Shown: piece by piece, positions 1-6,581 of the stretch | Position numbering within the stretch: the stretch's first letter is position 1 | Layout of the letters: each line of letters starts with the position of its first letter | DNA from: Hydrogenophilaceae bacterium | Lineage (GTDB): Bacteria > Pseudomonadota > Gammaproteobacteria > Burkholderiales > Thiobacillaceae | Reading direction: 5' to 3' | DNA: 64,000 nt | Assembly (NCBI GenBank): GCA_024709485.1 | Contig: JANJWO010000036.1 | Span: forward strand, 1-64,000 | Program-made: the position numbers and the translations under genes | Notes under the pieces: generated by a model | Seen by the model: the letters and a program-made list of their open reading frames with translations, nothing else | Told to the model about the DNA's origin: nothing | Databases searched by the model: none

Positions 1-283
1 GCGAAATCACCTCGGCGGCGTCTTCCACCGGCTCGCCGCGGCCCAGCTGGGTGTCGCGCGTGTTGAGGTAGATCGCCGCGCCGCCCAGCTGGTGCATGCC
101 GGCCTCGAACGAGAGGCGCGTGCGCGTCGAGCTTTTCTCGAAAAGCATCGCCAGGGTGCGGTCTTCGAGCGGATGATATTTTTCGTAGCGCTTGAAGCGA
201 TCCTTGATCACACGGGTGCGTTCGAAGAGATACCCCAGTTCCTCGCCCGTGAAATCCTTGAATTGCAGGAAGTGCTTGATCAT
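1..283 (-). CDS. argF: Ornithine carbamoyltransferase, N-terminal part (runs off left edge)
   Basis: Cytoplasmic enzyme of arginine biosynthesis that joins carbamoyl phosphate to ornithine to make citrulline. About 94 N-terminal codons are visible, beginning [16 protein letters not shown]. The carbamoyl-phosphate-binding motif SSTRTR lies at residues 51-56 and is followed by [12 protein letters not shown], as in the family. The gene is cut by the left window edge, so the ornithine-binding C-terminal half is not seen. The start is three bases after the argD stop codon, so the two are very probably one argD-argF operon, an arrangement common in betaproteobacteria. Identification is secure from the motif plus the neighbour. 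Confidence 0.95.
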   Translation of the reverse strand, partial: MIKHFLQFKDFTGEELGYLFERTRVIKDRFKRYEKYHPLEDRTLAMLFEKSSTRTRLSFEAGMHQLGGAAIYLNTRDTQLGRGEPVEDAAEVIS

Positions 284-286
284 GGT

Positions 287-1459
287 CTATGCCGCCAGGA
301 TGGCCTTGATTTCCTCGACCAGGGGCGGCAGCAGCTCGTCCGCGTTCGCCTGGCTGAAAATGAGCGGCGGCACCAGCCGGATCACCTTGTCCGAAGTCAC
401 GTTCACCAGGAAACCGCGATCGCGCATCCTGCTCACGATGTCGCCGCAGGGGCGATCGAGCTCGATGCCGATGATCAGTCCCTGGCCGCGAATTTCCGTG
501 ACGCCGGCAGTATCCGCCAGCATGGATTTCAGCTGGGCCAGGATATAGCCGCCGGTCTTCTCGGCGTTCTCGCGCAGGTGCTGCTTTTCCACCGCGTCCA
601 GGGTGGCGAGCGCGGCCGCGCAGGCGAGCGGGTTGCCGCCGAAGGTGGAGCCGTGGTTGCCGGGCTTGAACACCTCGGCCGCTTCCCCGCGCGCCAAGCA
701 GGCGCCGATCGGCACGCCGCCGCCCAGACCCTTGGCCAGCGCCATCACGTCCGGCATCACGCCGCTGTGCTGGAAGGCGAACCAGGCGCCGGTGCGGGCG
801 ATGCCGGTCTGCACCTCGTCCAGCATCAGCAGGAGGCCGAACTCGTCGCAAATCCTGCGCAGCTCGGCCATGTAGTCGCCGGCCGCGATATTGATGCCGC
901 CCTCGCCCTGCAAGGGCTCGACCAGCACGGCCACGACGTCATGATTGGTCGAGGCCACCTGGCGGATGGCGGCGATGTCGTTGAACGGCACGCGCGCGAA
1001 GCCCGACAGCAGCGGCTCGAAGCCGGCCTGGATCTTGCGGCTGCCGGTGGCGGTGAGGGTCGCCATGGTGCGGCCATGGAAGGACTTTTCCGTGACGATG
1101 ATGGTCGGGTTGGCGATGCCCTTGTTGTGGCCGTAAAGGCGCGCGAGCTTGATCGCCGCCTCGTTGGCTTCGCAGCCGGAATTGCAGAAAAACGCCTTGT
1201 CCATGCCGGCCAGGCCGCACAGACGCTCGGCCAGTTCCTCCTGGCGCTTCACGCGGTACAGATTGGAAGTGTGGATCAGCGAGGCGGCCTGCTCGGCAAT
1301 GGCCTTGGCCAGGCCCGGATGGCCATGGCCCAGGGCATTGACCGCCACGCCGGCCACCGCGTCGAGATAGCGCTTGCCGTCTTCGTCCCAGAGGTAGACG
1401 CCCTCGCCGCGCACAAATGCGATGGGCTGGCGGGCATACGTGTTCATCAAATATGACAT
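287..1459 (-). CDS. argD: Acetylornithine/succinyldiaminopimelate aminotransferase ArgD
   Basis: PLP-dependent class III aminotransferase converting N-acetylglutamate semialdehyde to N-acetylornithine, often also acting in lysine synthesis. With the ATG at 1459 the protein is 390 residues, the normal size, starting MSYLMNTYARQPIAF. Visible motifs are NSGCEANEAAIKLAR (phosphate-binding region), LDEVQTGIARTG with the cofactor-binding Asp, and LAKGLGGGVPIGA, whose Lys near residue 243 is the expected Schiff-base lysine. A GTG start at 1486 would also keep the frame but falls inside a strong hairpin and adds nine non-family residues, so I prefer the ATG. It is followed by argF after three bases. 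Confidence 0.96.
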   Translation of the reverse strand: MSYLMNTYARQPIAFVRGEGVYLWDEDGKRYLDAVAGVAVNALGHGHPGLAKAIAEQAASLIHTSNLYRVKRQEELAERLCGLAGMDKAFFCNSGCEANEAAIKLARLYGHNKGIANPTIIVTEKSFHGRTMATLTATGSRKIQAGFEPLLSGFARVPFNDIAAIRQVASTNHDVVAVLVEPLQGEGGINIAAGDYMAELRRICDEFGLLLMLDEVQTGIARTGAWFAFQHSGVMPDVMALAKGLGGGVPIGACLARGEAAEVFKPGNHGSTFGGNPLACAAALATLDAVEKQHLRENAEKTGGYILAQLKSMLADTAGVTEIRGQGLIIGIELDRPCGDIVSRMRDRGFLVNVTSDKVIRLVPPLIFSQANADELLPPLVEEIKAILAA

Positions 1460-1483
1460 GGGATTATCCAAACTTAAATGCAA

Positions 1484-1505
1484 CACGGCGGCCTGAGCCG
1501 CCGTG
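1484..1505 (-). terminator. Hairpin between the PuuD-like gene and argD
   Basis: A perfect 9-bp GC-rich inverted repeat (1484-1492 with 1497-1505, 4-base loop) lies just downstream of the PuuD-like gene stop and just upstream of argD. On the minus strand it is followed by a modestly T-rich stretch, so it is probably a terminator for the PuuD-like operon that also insulates argD. The T-run is weak, so this is moderately supported. Confidence 0.5.
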
Positions 1506-1526
1506 CGTGACTATTTTCGCCCTATT

Positions 1527-2012
1527 CTAGCCGAAAATCACGCCGCCATGCTGCCAGCCGTAGGACATGAAGAACAGCATGGGGATGGACAGCATGGTAT
1601 TGGTGCGCGAGGCCAGGAAGCCCACCCTGCGGGCCGTGGCCTTTTCCTCGTCCGTGGCCGGCTTCATGCCGAGGGCCTTTTGCTGATTGGGCCAGATCAG
1701 CACCCACACGTTGAACAGCATGATGGTGCCCAGCCAGGCGCCGATGCCGATGCCGGCCCAGCCCGGCTGCAGGGTGAAGGCGGCGGTGAAGTGGCCGCCC
1801 AGCAGGGCCGCGCCGGCGAGCCAGGTCACCACGGCGGCCCAGCGGAAAAAGAACAGTGCGCGCGGCGCCACATGCTTGTTGATGCCGGCGGCGGTGCCAT
1901 CCGCGGTCGCCGCCTTGAGCGCGCCGGCCTGAACGAAATTGAAGTAATACAGCAGTCCGATCCACATCACCCCGGCCATGATGTGTATCCAGCGCGCCAG
2001 TACGAGTTCCAT
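1527..2012 (-). CDS. PuuD-like integral membrane protein (urate hydroxylase PuuD membrane-domain family)
   Basis: A 161-residue, very hydrophobic protein with about four membrane helices. It contains WIHIMAGVMWIGLLYYFNF, an RALFFFRWAA segment and a C-terminal SIPMLFFMSYGW. This pattern matches the membrane domain of PuuD-type urate hydroxylases; stand-alone versions lacking the cytochrome c part are common in betaproteobacteria and their substrate is unknown. The start at 2012 is chosen because GAGGGA lies six bases upstream; the ATG at 2018 would directly abut that site. It follows a 31-residue membrane peptide gene by a few bases, and both read in the same direction as sodB. Real function: not established. 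Confidence 0.75.
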   Translation of the reverse strand: MELVLARWIHIMAGVMWIGLLYYFNFVQAGALKAATADGTAAGINKHVAPRALFFFRWAAVVTWLAGAALLGGHFTAAFTLQPGWAGIGIGAWLGTIMLFNVWVLIWPNQQKALGMKPATDEEKATARRVGFLASRTNTMLSIPMLFFMSYGWQHGGVIFG

Positions 2013-2024
2013 GGTCATTCCCTC

Positions 2025-2120
2025 TTACATCAAGAAGTTCTTCACGACGACATACAGCACGGCGGTCAGCACCAGTCCGGATATGAAGGTGCCCCAAAGC
2101 GAATCGAGCGGATTTTTCAT
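2025..2120 (-). CDS. Small single-span membrane peptide, 31 residues
   Basis: A short gene with an excellent ribosome-binding site (AGGGGG about seven bases before the ATG). It encodes MKNPLDSLWGTFISGL followed by LTAVLYVVVKNFLM: one predicted transmembrane segment (about residues 11-26) with charged ends. It stops immediately before the GAGGGA site and start of the PuuD-like gene, so the two are surely cotranscribed and probably coupled. No family is recognised. The size and position suggest a small partner subunit or stabiliser of the PuuD-like membrane protein; that is inference. Confidence 0.7.
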   Translation of the reverse strand: MKNPLDSLWGTFISGLVLTAVLYVVVKNFLM

Positions 2121-2173
2121 GGATGTCCCCCTGTAAGGCTTTTGATCTTGTCGTCCCCTGCGGCCCGGCCGGC

Positions 2174-2192
2174 TTCAGGCCCGTGGCCTGAA
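2174..2192 (-). terminator. Hairpin downstream of sodB
   Basis: A perfect 8-bp inverted repeat (2174-2181 with 2185-2192, 3-base loop) lies in the gap between the sodB stop and the 31-residue membrane peptide gene. A second imperfect GC-rich repeat is closer to the sodB stop. No clear T-run follows on the minus strand, so it may be a weak terminator or mRNA-stabilising 3' structure. Confidence 0.35.
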
Positions 2193-2236
2193 AACCGGCG
2201 CGCCGCGCACAGGCGAGGCCTGCCGCCTGCGCGAGT

Positions 2237-2821
2237 TCAGGCGAAGTTGGCTTCGGCGAACTGCCAGTTGACCAGATGCTCGAGGAAGGTCTCGACGAAC
2301 TTCGGGCGCAGGTTGCGGTAGTCGATGTAATAGGCATGCTCCCAGACATCGATGGTCAGCACGGGCTTGTCGCCGGTGGTCAGCGGGGTGCCGGCCGGGC
2401 CCATGTTGACGATGTCGACCGAACCGTCGGCCTTCTTCACCAGCCAGGTCCAACCGGAGCCGAAATTGCCCACGGCGCTGGCCTGGAAGGCCTTCTTGAA
2501 CTCGTCGAGGCTGCCCCATTTCTTGTTGATGGCCTCGGCCAGCGCGCCGCCGGGCGCGCCGCCGCCGTTCGGCTTCATGCAGTTCCAGAAGAAGCTGTGG
2601 TTCCAGACCTGGGCGGCGTTGTTGTAGATGCCGCCGGCAGGCGCGCTCTTGACGATGTCTTCCAGCGACTTGTTCTCGAAGTCGGTGCCCTTGATCAGAT
2701 TGTTCAGGTTGGTGACGTAGGCCTGGTGGTGCTTGCTGTAGTGGTAGTCGAAGGTCTCGGCGCTCATGTGCGGCGCGAGCGCATCCTTGGCATAAGGCAA
2801 AGCGGGCAATTGGTGTTCAAT
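2237..2821 (-). CDS. sodB: Superoxide dismutase [Fe], probable ATT start codon
   Basis: Cytoplasmic enzyme dismutating superoxide to peroxide and oxygen. All four metal ligands are visible (numbering from the proposed start): His27, His75 (AAQVWNHSFFW), Asp158 and His162 (DVWEHAYYIDYRN). Gln71 before WNH is the usual iron-type second-sphere residue. The reading frame has no ATG near its 5' end. A TTG at 2809 lacks a ribosome-binding site and would remove four conserved-length residues. An ATT at 2819-2821 sits four bases after GGAGAG and gives a 194-residue protein whose N-terminus (x-EHQ-LPALPYAKDALAPH) matches the spacing of E. coli SodB (MSFE-LPALPYAKDALAPH). I therefore place the start at ATT. 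Confidence 0.93.
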   Translation of the reverse strand: MEHQLPALPYAKDALAPHMSAETFDYHYSKHHQAYVTNLNNLIKGTDFENKSLEDIVKSAPAGGIYNNAAQVWNHSFFWNCMKPNGGGAPGGALAEAINKKWGSLDEFKKAFQASAVGNFGSGWTWLVKKADGSVDIVNMGPAGTPLTTGDKPVLTIDVWEHAYYIDYRNLRPKFVETFLEHLVNWQFAEANFA

Positions 2822-3131
2822 TGTTCTCTCCGGGCGGTGAGTGTCGGGATTACGGGCCCCCGCGCGATCGCCGCTGGCCGCCTGCGGCTGCGAGACGATT
2901 TCGCAGGGTAAACGCGAGGGTTCCCGAAGGCTTGAAACCTGATGGGTGAATGCATTCTAGCCGCCGTGGAGGTCACGGGCAATAGTTGACTGAATCCGTC
3001 GAGTATTTTCGAGGCCGGTTCGGCCGTGTTTTCCAGGCCCGAATTTTCCATGCCCCCCGCCCGCGCCGCTGTCGGCGGCGCGGGTGGCCGGGCATGTTAA
3101 AATTTCCATTCATGTCCAGTGCGCAACGACC
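2822..3131. other. Intergenic region between sodB and the DUF3579 gene
   Basis: A 310-bp divergent gap. It holds the sodB ribosome-binding site, the long sodB leader with GC-rich inverted repeats around 2860-2890, and the predicted sodB promoter at 2954-2982. I see no convincing coding sequence or RNA gene, and no clear promoter for the DUF3579 gene. Confidence 0.6.
2954..2982 (-). promoter_or_regulatory. Predicted sigma70 promoter of sodB
   Basis: On the minus strand TTGCCC (2977-2982) and TAGAAT (2954-2959) are separated by 17 bases, a good housekeeping promoter. Transcription would start about 125 bases before the proposed sodB start, giving a long GC-rich 5' leader that contains several short inverted repeats. 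Confidence 0.55.
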
Positions 3132-3416
3132 ATGCCGGAGCCGTCGACCAAGCAGCTCATCATTCGCGGAGTCACCTCCACCGGGCAGACCTTCCGCCCC
3201 AGCGACTGGGCTGAACGACTCGCAGGCGTGCTTTCCGTTTTCAGCGTGGATTCCCGCCTCAACTATTCACCCTATCTGCAGCCGGTGAGCTGCGACAGGC
3301 TCAAGTGCCTGGTGGTCGACCCCCGGCTGGAACAGCTCGACCCCCGCGCCTGGGCCTTCATCATGGGCTTTGCGCGCGACAACGATCTGAGGGTCGAACC
3401 TTTGACGCGTGCCTGA
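3132..3416 (+). CDS. DUF3579 family protein
   Basis: A 94-residue soluble protein, MPEPSTKQLIIRGVTSTG, then FRPSDWAERLAG, and a C-terminal FIMGFARDNDLRVEP. FRPSDWAERL and the FARDN..RVE ending are the hallmarks of the DUF3579 family, found almost only in betaproteobacteria. Its function is unknown; the small alpha-beta fold suggests a regulatory or binding role but nothing in the sequence proves that. The ATG at 3132 gives the family's usual length; upstream in-frame codons look non-coding. It is monocistronic, ending before a bidirectional terminator. Confidence 0.88.
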   Translation: MPEPSTKQLIIRGVTSTGQTFRPSDWAERLAGVLSVFSVDSRLNYSPYLQPVSCDRLKCLVVDPRLEQLDPRAWAFIMGFARDNDLRVEPLTRA

Positions 3417-3436
3417 CGGGCCTTTCGCAAGACAAT

Positions 3437-3467
3437 AAAAAAACGCCGCATCGAGCGGCGTTTTTTT
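3437..3467. terminator. Bidirectional intrinsic terminator between DUF3579 gene and rpsT
   Basis: A 7-bp stem (3443-3449 with 3455-3461, 5-base loop) is flanked on one side by a run of seven A and on the other by seven T, so it can terminate both the DUF3579 transcript and the convergent rpsT transcript. Confidence 0.9.
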
Positions 3468-3487
3468 GTCCGGCTTGAGCCGTCCGA

Positions 3488-3751
3488 TCAGGCCATGGCC
3501 TTGATGGCCTGGGCCAGGCGGCTCTTGTGGCGGGCAGCCTTGTTCTTGTGGACGATTTTCTTGTCGGCGATGCGGTCGATCACGCTCATGGACGCCTGGA
3601 ACACGCCGGCGGCGGCAGCCGTGTCGCCGGCGGCGATGGCGGCGCGAACCTTCTTGATGGCGGTGCGCAGTTCGGAACGCTGGGCCATGTTGTGCGCACG
3701 CTGAGCGATGGCCTGGCGGGCGCGCTTGCGGGCTTGAACGGTATTAGCCAT
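3488..3751 (-). CDS. rpsT: 30S ribosomal protein S20
   Basis: An 87-residue basic protein beginning [20 protein letters not shown], with the typical S20 tail [19 protein letters not shown]. It binds 16S rRNA in the body of the small subunit. AGGAG lies ten bases before the ATG. It is monocistronic, diverges from murJ (a common betaproteobacterial arrangement) and ends at a bidirectional terminator. The same open frame continues far upstream antisense to murJ but only this part is a protein. Confidence 0.97.
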   Translation of the reverse strand: MANTVQARKRARQAIAQRAHNMAQRSELRTAIKKVRAAIAAGDTAAAAGVFQASMSVIDRIADKKIVHKNKAARHKSRLAQAIKAMA

Positions 3752-3832
3752 TTGATATGGACTCCTGAAAACAGGCCTTCCATGGCGGGAAAGCCCAAGT
3801 AAATCGGATAGCAGAACGCAGTAAAGCGTGAG

Positions 3833-3862
3833 ATTATAAGGGAAAAATAAAATTTGCGGCAA
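3833..3862 (-). promoter_or_regulatory. Predicted sigma70 promoter of rpsT
   Basis: On the minus strand TTGCCG (3857-3862) and a perfect TATAAT (3833-3838) are 18 bases apart, about 80 bases upstream of the rpsT start. This is a strong housekeeping promoter, as expected for a ribosomal protein gene. Confidence 0.7.
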
Positions 3863-3898
3863 GCCCAATATAAACTCCGAAAACAATCCCCCTCCTGC

Positions 3899-5434
3899 AT
3901 GAACCTGCTCAAAGCGCTTGCCACCATCAGCAGTTTTACCCTGCTTTCCCGCATCACCGGCTTCATCCGCGACCTTTTGATCGCCCGCGCTTTCGGCGCC
4001 GGCCTGATGACCGACGCCTTTTTCGTCGCCTTCAAGCTGCCCAACCTGCTCCGGCGCCTGTTCGCCGAAGGCGCCTTTTCCCAGGCCTTCGTCCCCATCC
4101 TGGCCGAGTACAAGAACCGGCACGGCGAGGAGGCGGCACATCTGCTGGTCAGCAAGACCGCCACGCTGCTGAGCCTGGCGCTCGCCGCAGTCGCCGCCGT
4201 GGGCGTGCTGGGCGCGCCGCTGCTGGTCTACGTCAGCGCGCCGGGCTTCGCCGGCGAGCCCGCCAAATTCGACTTGACCGTTCTGCTCACCCGCATCACC
4301 TTCCCCTACATCGTCTTCATGTCCCTGGTGGCCCTGGCGGCCGGTGTGCTCAACACCTGGAGCCGTTTTTCCGTGCCCGCCTTCACGCCGGTGCTGCTCA
4401 ACGTGGCGCTGATCCTGGCCGCCACCGTGGCGGCACCCTGGTTCGACCCGCCGGTGCTGGCGCTGGCCTGGGGCGTGCTGCTGGGCGGCGTGCTGCAGCT
4501 GGCCATGCAGTTCGGCGCGCTCTTCCGCCTGGGCATGCTGCCCAAATTCGCCCTGGATTTTTCCGATCCCGGCGTGCGCCGCATCCTGATCCTGATGGGG
4601 CCGGCCACCATTGGCGTGTCGGTGGCGCAGATCAGCCTGCTCATCAACACCATTTTCGCCTCCTTCCTCGACACCGGCAGCGTGTCGTGGCTGTACTACG
4701 CCGACCGCCTCATGGAATTCCCCACCGGCATGATGGGGGTGGCGCTCGGCACCGTGCTGCTGCCCTCGCTCGCCAAGCATTACAGCGACGAATCCACCGA
4801 AGAGTTCTCCCGGTTGCTGGACTGGGGCCTGCGCCTCACGCTGCTGCTGGCGCTGCCCGCGGCGGCCGCGCTGGCGGTGATGTCGGTGCCGCTGATCGCC
4901 ACGCTGTTTTTATACGGCGAATTCGGCAGTCACGATCTGTGGATGACGCGCCAGGCGCTGATGGCCTATGCGCTCGGCCTGCTGGGCCTGATCATGGTGA
5001 AGGTGCTGGCGCCGGGCTTCTACGCGCGCCAGAACATCCGCACCCCGGTCAAGGTGGCGATCTTCACCCTCCTCGCCACCCAGCTGATGAACCTGGCTTT
5101 CATCGTGCCCTTCAAGCATGCCGGCCTTGCGCTCGCCATCGGCCTCGGCGCCTGCCTGAACGCCGGCATCCTGTATTACCTGCTGCGCAAGCACCGCATC
5201 TACACGCCGCAGCCGGGCTGGGCCATGTTCATGCTCAAGGTCATCGGCGCCGTGCTCTTGATGTGCGCCACGCTGTATCTGGCGCACGGTTCGGATGCTT
5301 CCTGGCTCCAGCCCGGTTTCCTGCCGCGCGCCATCAAGCTTGCCTGGATGGTGCTGCTCGGCGCCGGCGTTTACCTCGCCGCGCTGCTCGCGATGGGCAT
5401 TCGTCCGGCGCAGTTTTACCGCAGGGCCGCCTAA
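3899..5434 (+). CDS. murJ: Lipid II flippase MurJ (MviN)
   Basis: Inner-membrane MOP-superfamily protein that flips lipid II for peptidoglycan synthesis. With the ATG at 3899 it is 511 residues, the usual size, starting [25 protein letters not shown]; the [20 protein letters not shown] segment is the family signature, followed by [22 protein letters not shown]. About 14 hydrophobic segments follow. An open frame continues 15 codons upstream, but those residues are not family-like. It diverges from rpsT and is followed 43 bp later by ribF. Confidence 0.96.
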   Translation: MNLLKALATISSFTLLSRITGFIRDLLIARAFGAGLMTDAFFVAFKLPNLLRRLFAEGAFSQAFVPILAEYKNRHGEEAAHLLVSKTATLLSLALAAVAAVGVLGAPLLVYVSAPGFAGEPAKFDLTVLLTRITFPYIVFMSLVALAAGVLNTWSRFSVPAFTPVLLNVALILAATVAAPWFDPPVLALAWGVLLGGVLQLAMQFGALFRLGMLPKFALDFSDPGVRRILILMGPATIGVSVAQISLLINTIFASFLDTGSVSWLYYADRLMEFPTGMMGVALGTVLLPSLAKHYSDESTEEFSRLLDWGLRLTLLLALPAAAALAVMSVPLIATLFLYGEFGSHDLWMTRQALMAYALGLLGLIMVKVLAPGFYARQNIRTPVKVAIFTLLATQLMNLAFIVPFKHAGLALAIGLGACLNAGILYYLLRKHRIYTPQPGWAMFMLKVIGAVLLMCATLYLAHGSDASWLQPGFLPRAIKLAWMVLLGAGVYLAALLAMGIRPAQFYRRAA

Positions 5435-5477
5435 CCGCTAGAATGGGCGTTTTTCGGCCTCACCGCTCAATCCCTAG

Positions 5478-6419
5478 ATGCGCATCACCCACGGCCTGCA
5501 ACCCGGCGGCAGCCCCGCCAGCGCCCCGCATGCGGTCACCATCGGCAATTTCGATGGCCTGCACCGGGGCCATCAGGCCATGCTCGCGCGGCTGAAAGAG
5601 GAGGCCTCCAGGCGCGGCCTGCCAAGCTGCGTGCTGACTTTCGAGCCGCACCCGCGCGAATTTTTCAGCCCGGCGCAGGCGCCGGCACGGCTTTCCAGCC
5701 TGCGGGAAAAGAGCGGCCTGATCGAGGCCGCCGGCATCGACCGCCTGCACGTGTGCCGCTTCGATCGGCGGTTTTCCTCCTTGAGTCCGGACGATTTCAT
5801 CCAGCAGATATTGGTGAATGCGCTGGACGCGCGCTGGCTGCTGGTGGGCGACGATTTCCGTTTCGGCGCGAAGCGCGCGGGCGATTTCGCCCTGCTGAAG
5901 GAAGCCGGCGCCAGGCTCGGTTTCGAAGTCGAATCCCTGGCCACGGTCAATGTGGCGGGCAGGCGCGCCTCCAGCACCGCCGTGCGCGAGGCGCTCGCCG
6001 CCGGCGACATGGGGCATGCCGCCGAACTGCTGGGCCGGCCCTACAGCATTTCCGGCCATGTCATGCACGGCGACAAGCTCGGACGCCAGATCGGCTTCCC
6101 CACCGCCAACATCCAGTTGCAGCACAACCGCCCGCCGCTCTCGGGCATTTTTGCGGTCGAGGTCTGCGGCTTGAACGGCACGCCGCTAAAGGGCGTGGCG
6201 AGCCTGGGCACCCGTCCGACCGTGCACGAGAACGGCAAGCCCACGCTGGAGGTGTTCATTTTCGATTTCCGCGACGACCTCTATGGCCGCCGTCTGCGCG
6301 TGGATTTCCTGAAAAAGCTGCGCGACGAGGAAAAATATCCCGACCTCGATGCGCTCATCGCCCAAATCAACCGCGACGTGGACAACGCGCGCGCTTTCTT
6401 CGCCGCGAGACAAATTTGA
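5478..6419 (+). CDS. ribF: Bifunctional riboflavin kinase / FAD synthetase
   Basis: Cytoplasmic enzyme making FMN from riboflavin and then FAD. The N-terminal nucleotidyltransferase domain (about residues 15-190) shows GNFDGLHRGH at 23-32 and STAVREAL. The C-terminal riboflavin-kinase domain (about 190-310) shows GDKLGRQIGFPTANI, GVASLGTRPT and the LEVFIFDF...DLYG block. At 313 residues it is the normal length. It lies between murJ and ileS as in many betaproteobacteria. It starts 43 bp after murJ and is probably cotranscribed. Confidence 0.96.
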   Translation: MRITHGLQPGGSPASAPHAVTIGNFDGLHRGHQAMLARLKEEASRRGLPSCVLTFEPHPREFFSPAQAPARLSSLREKSGLIEAAGIDRLHVCRFDRRFSSLSPDDFIQQILVNALDARWLLVGDDFRFGAKRAGDFALLKEAGARLGFEVESLATVNVAGRRASSTAVREALAAGDMGHAAELLGRPYSISGHVMHGDKLGRQIGFPTANIQLQHNRPPLSGIFAVEVCGLNGTPLKGVASLGTRPTVHENGKPTLEVFIFDFRDDLYGRRLRVDFLKKLRDEEKYPDLDALIAQINRDVDNARAFFAARQI

Positions 6420-6432
6420 AACCCTGACTTCA

Positions 6433-6561
6433 AGCCACAGAGGACACCGAGAACACAGAGCAAACCCACGCCTGCATGCCTATGGCGCTGCTTGAGAAAG
6501 CCGAGTCGCAATCCGGGAATCCCTGGTTTTTCCCGCTGTGACCTCTGTGTGCTCTGTGGCT
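6433..6561. repeat. Inverted repeat of a CACAGAG-rich intergenic element
   Basis: The ribF-ileS gap is occupied by two arms in opposite orientation: AGCCACAGAG at 6433-6442, followed by ACACCGAGAACACAGAG, and CTCTGTGGCT at 6552-6561, preceded by CCTCTGTGTG. The arms share the start AGCCACAGAGnACAC and are about 110 bp apart. Similar CCACAGAG-type repeats are scattered in intergenic regions of many proteobacteria. It could form an mRNA hairpin between the two genes or be a small non-autonomous repeat. Confidence 0.65.
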
Positions 6562-6581
6562 GACTTTTATAGAATTCAACA

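Noticed and set aside
3752-4780. Long open minus-strand frame continuing upstream of rpsT across murJ
   Set aside because: It is antisense to the clearly coding murJ, has His/Gln/Gly-rich non-protein composition, and S20 has its own ATG, ribosome-binding site and promoter.
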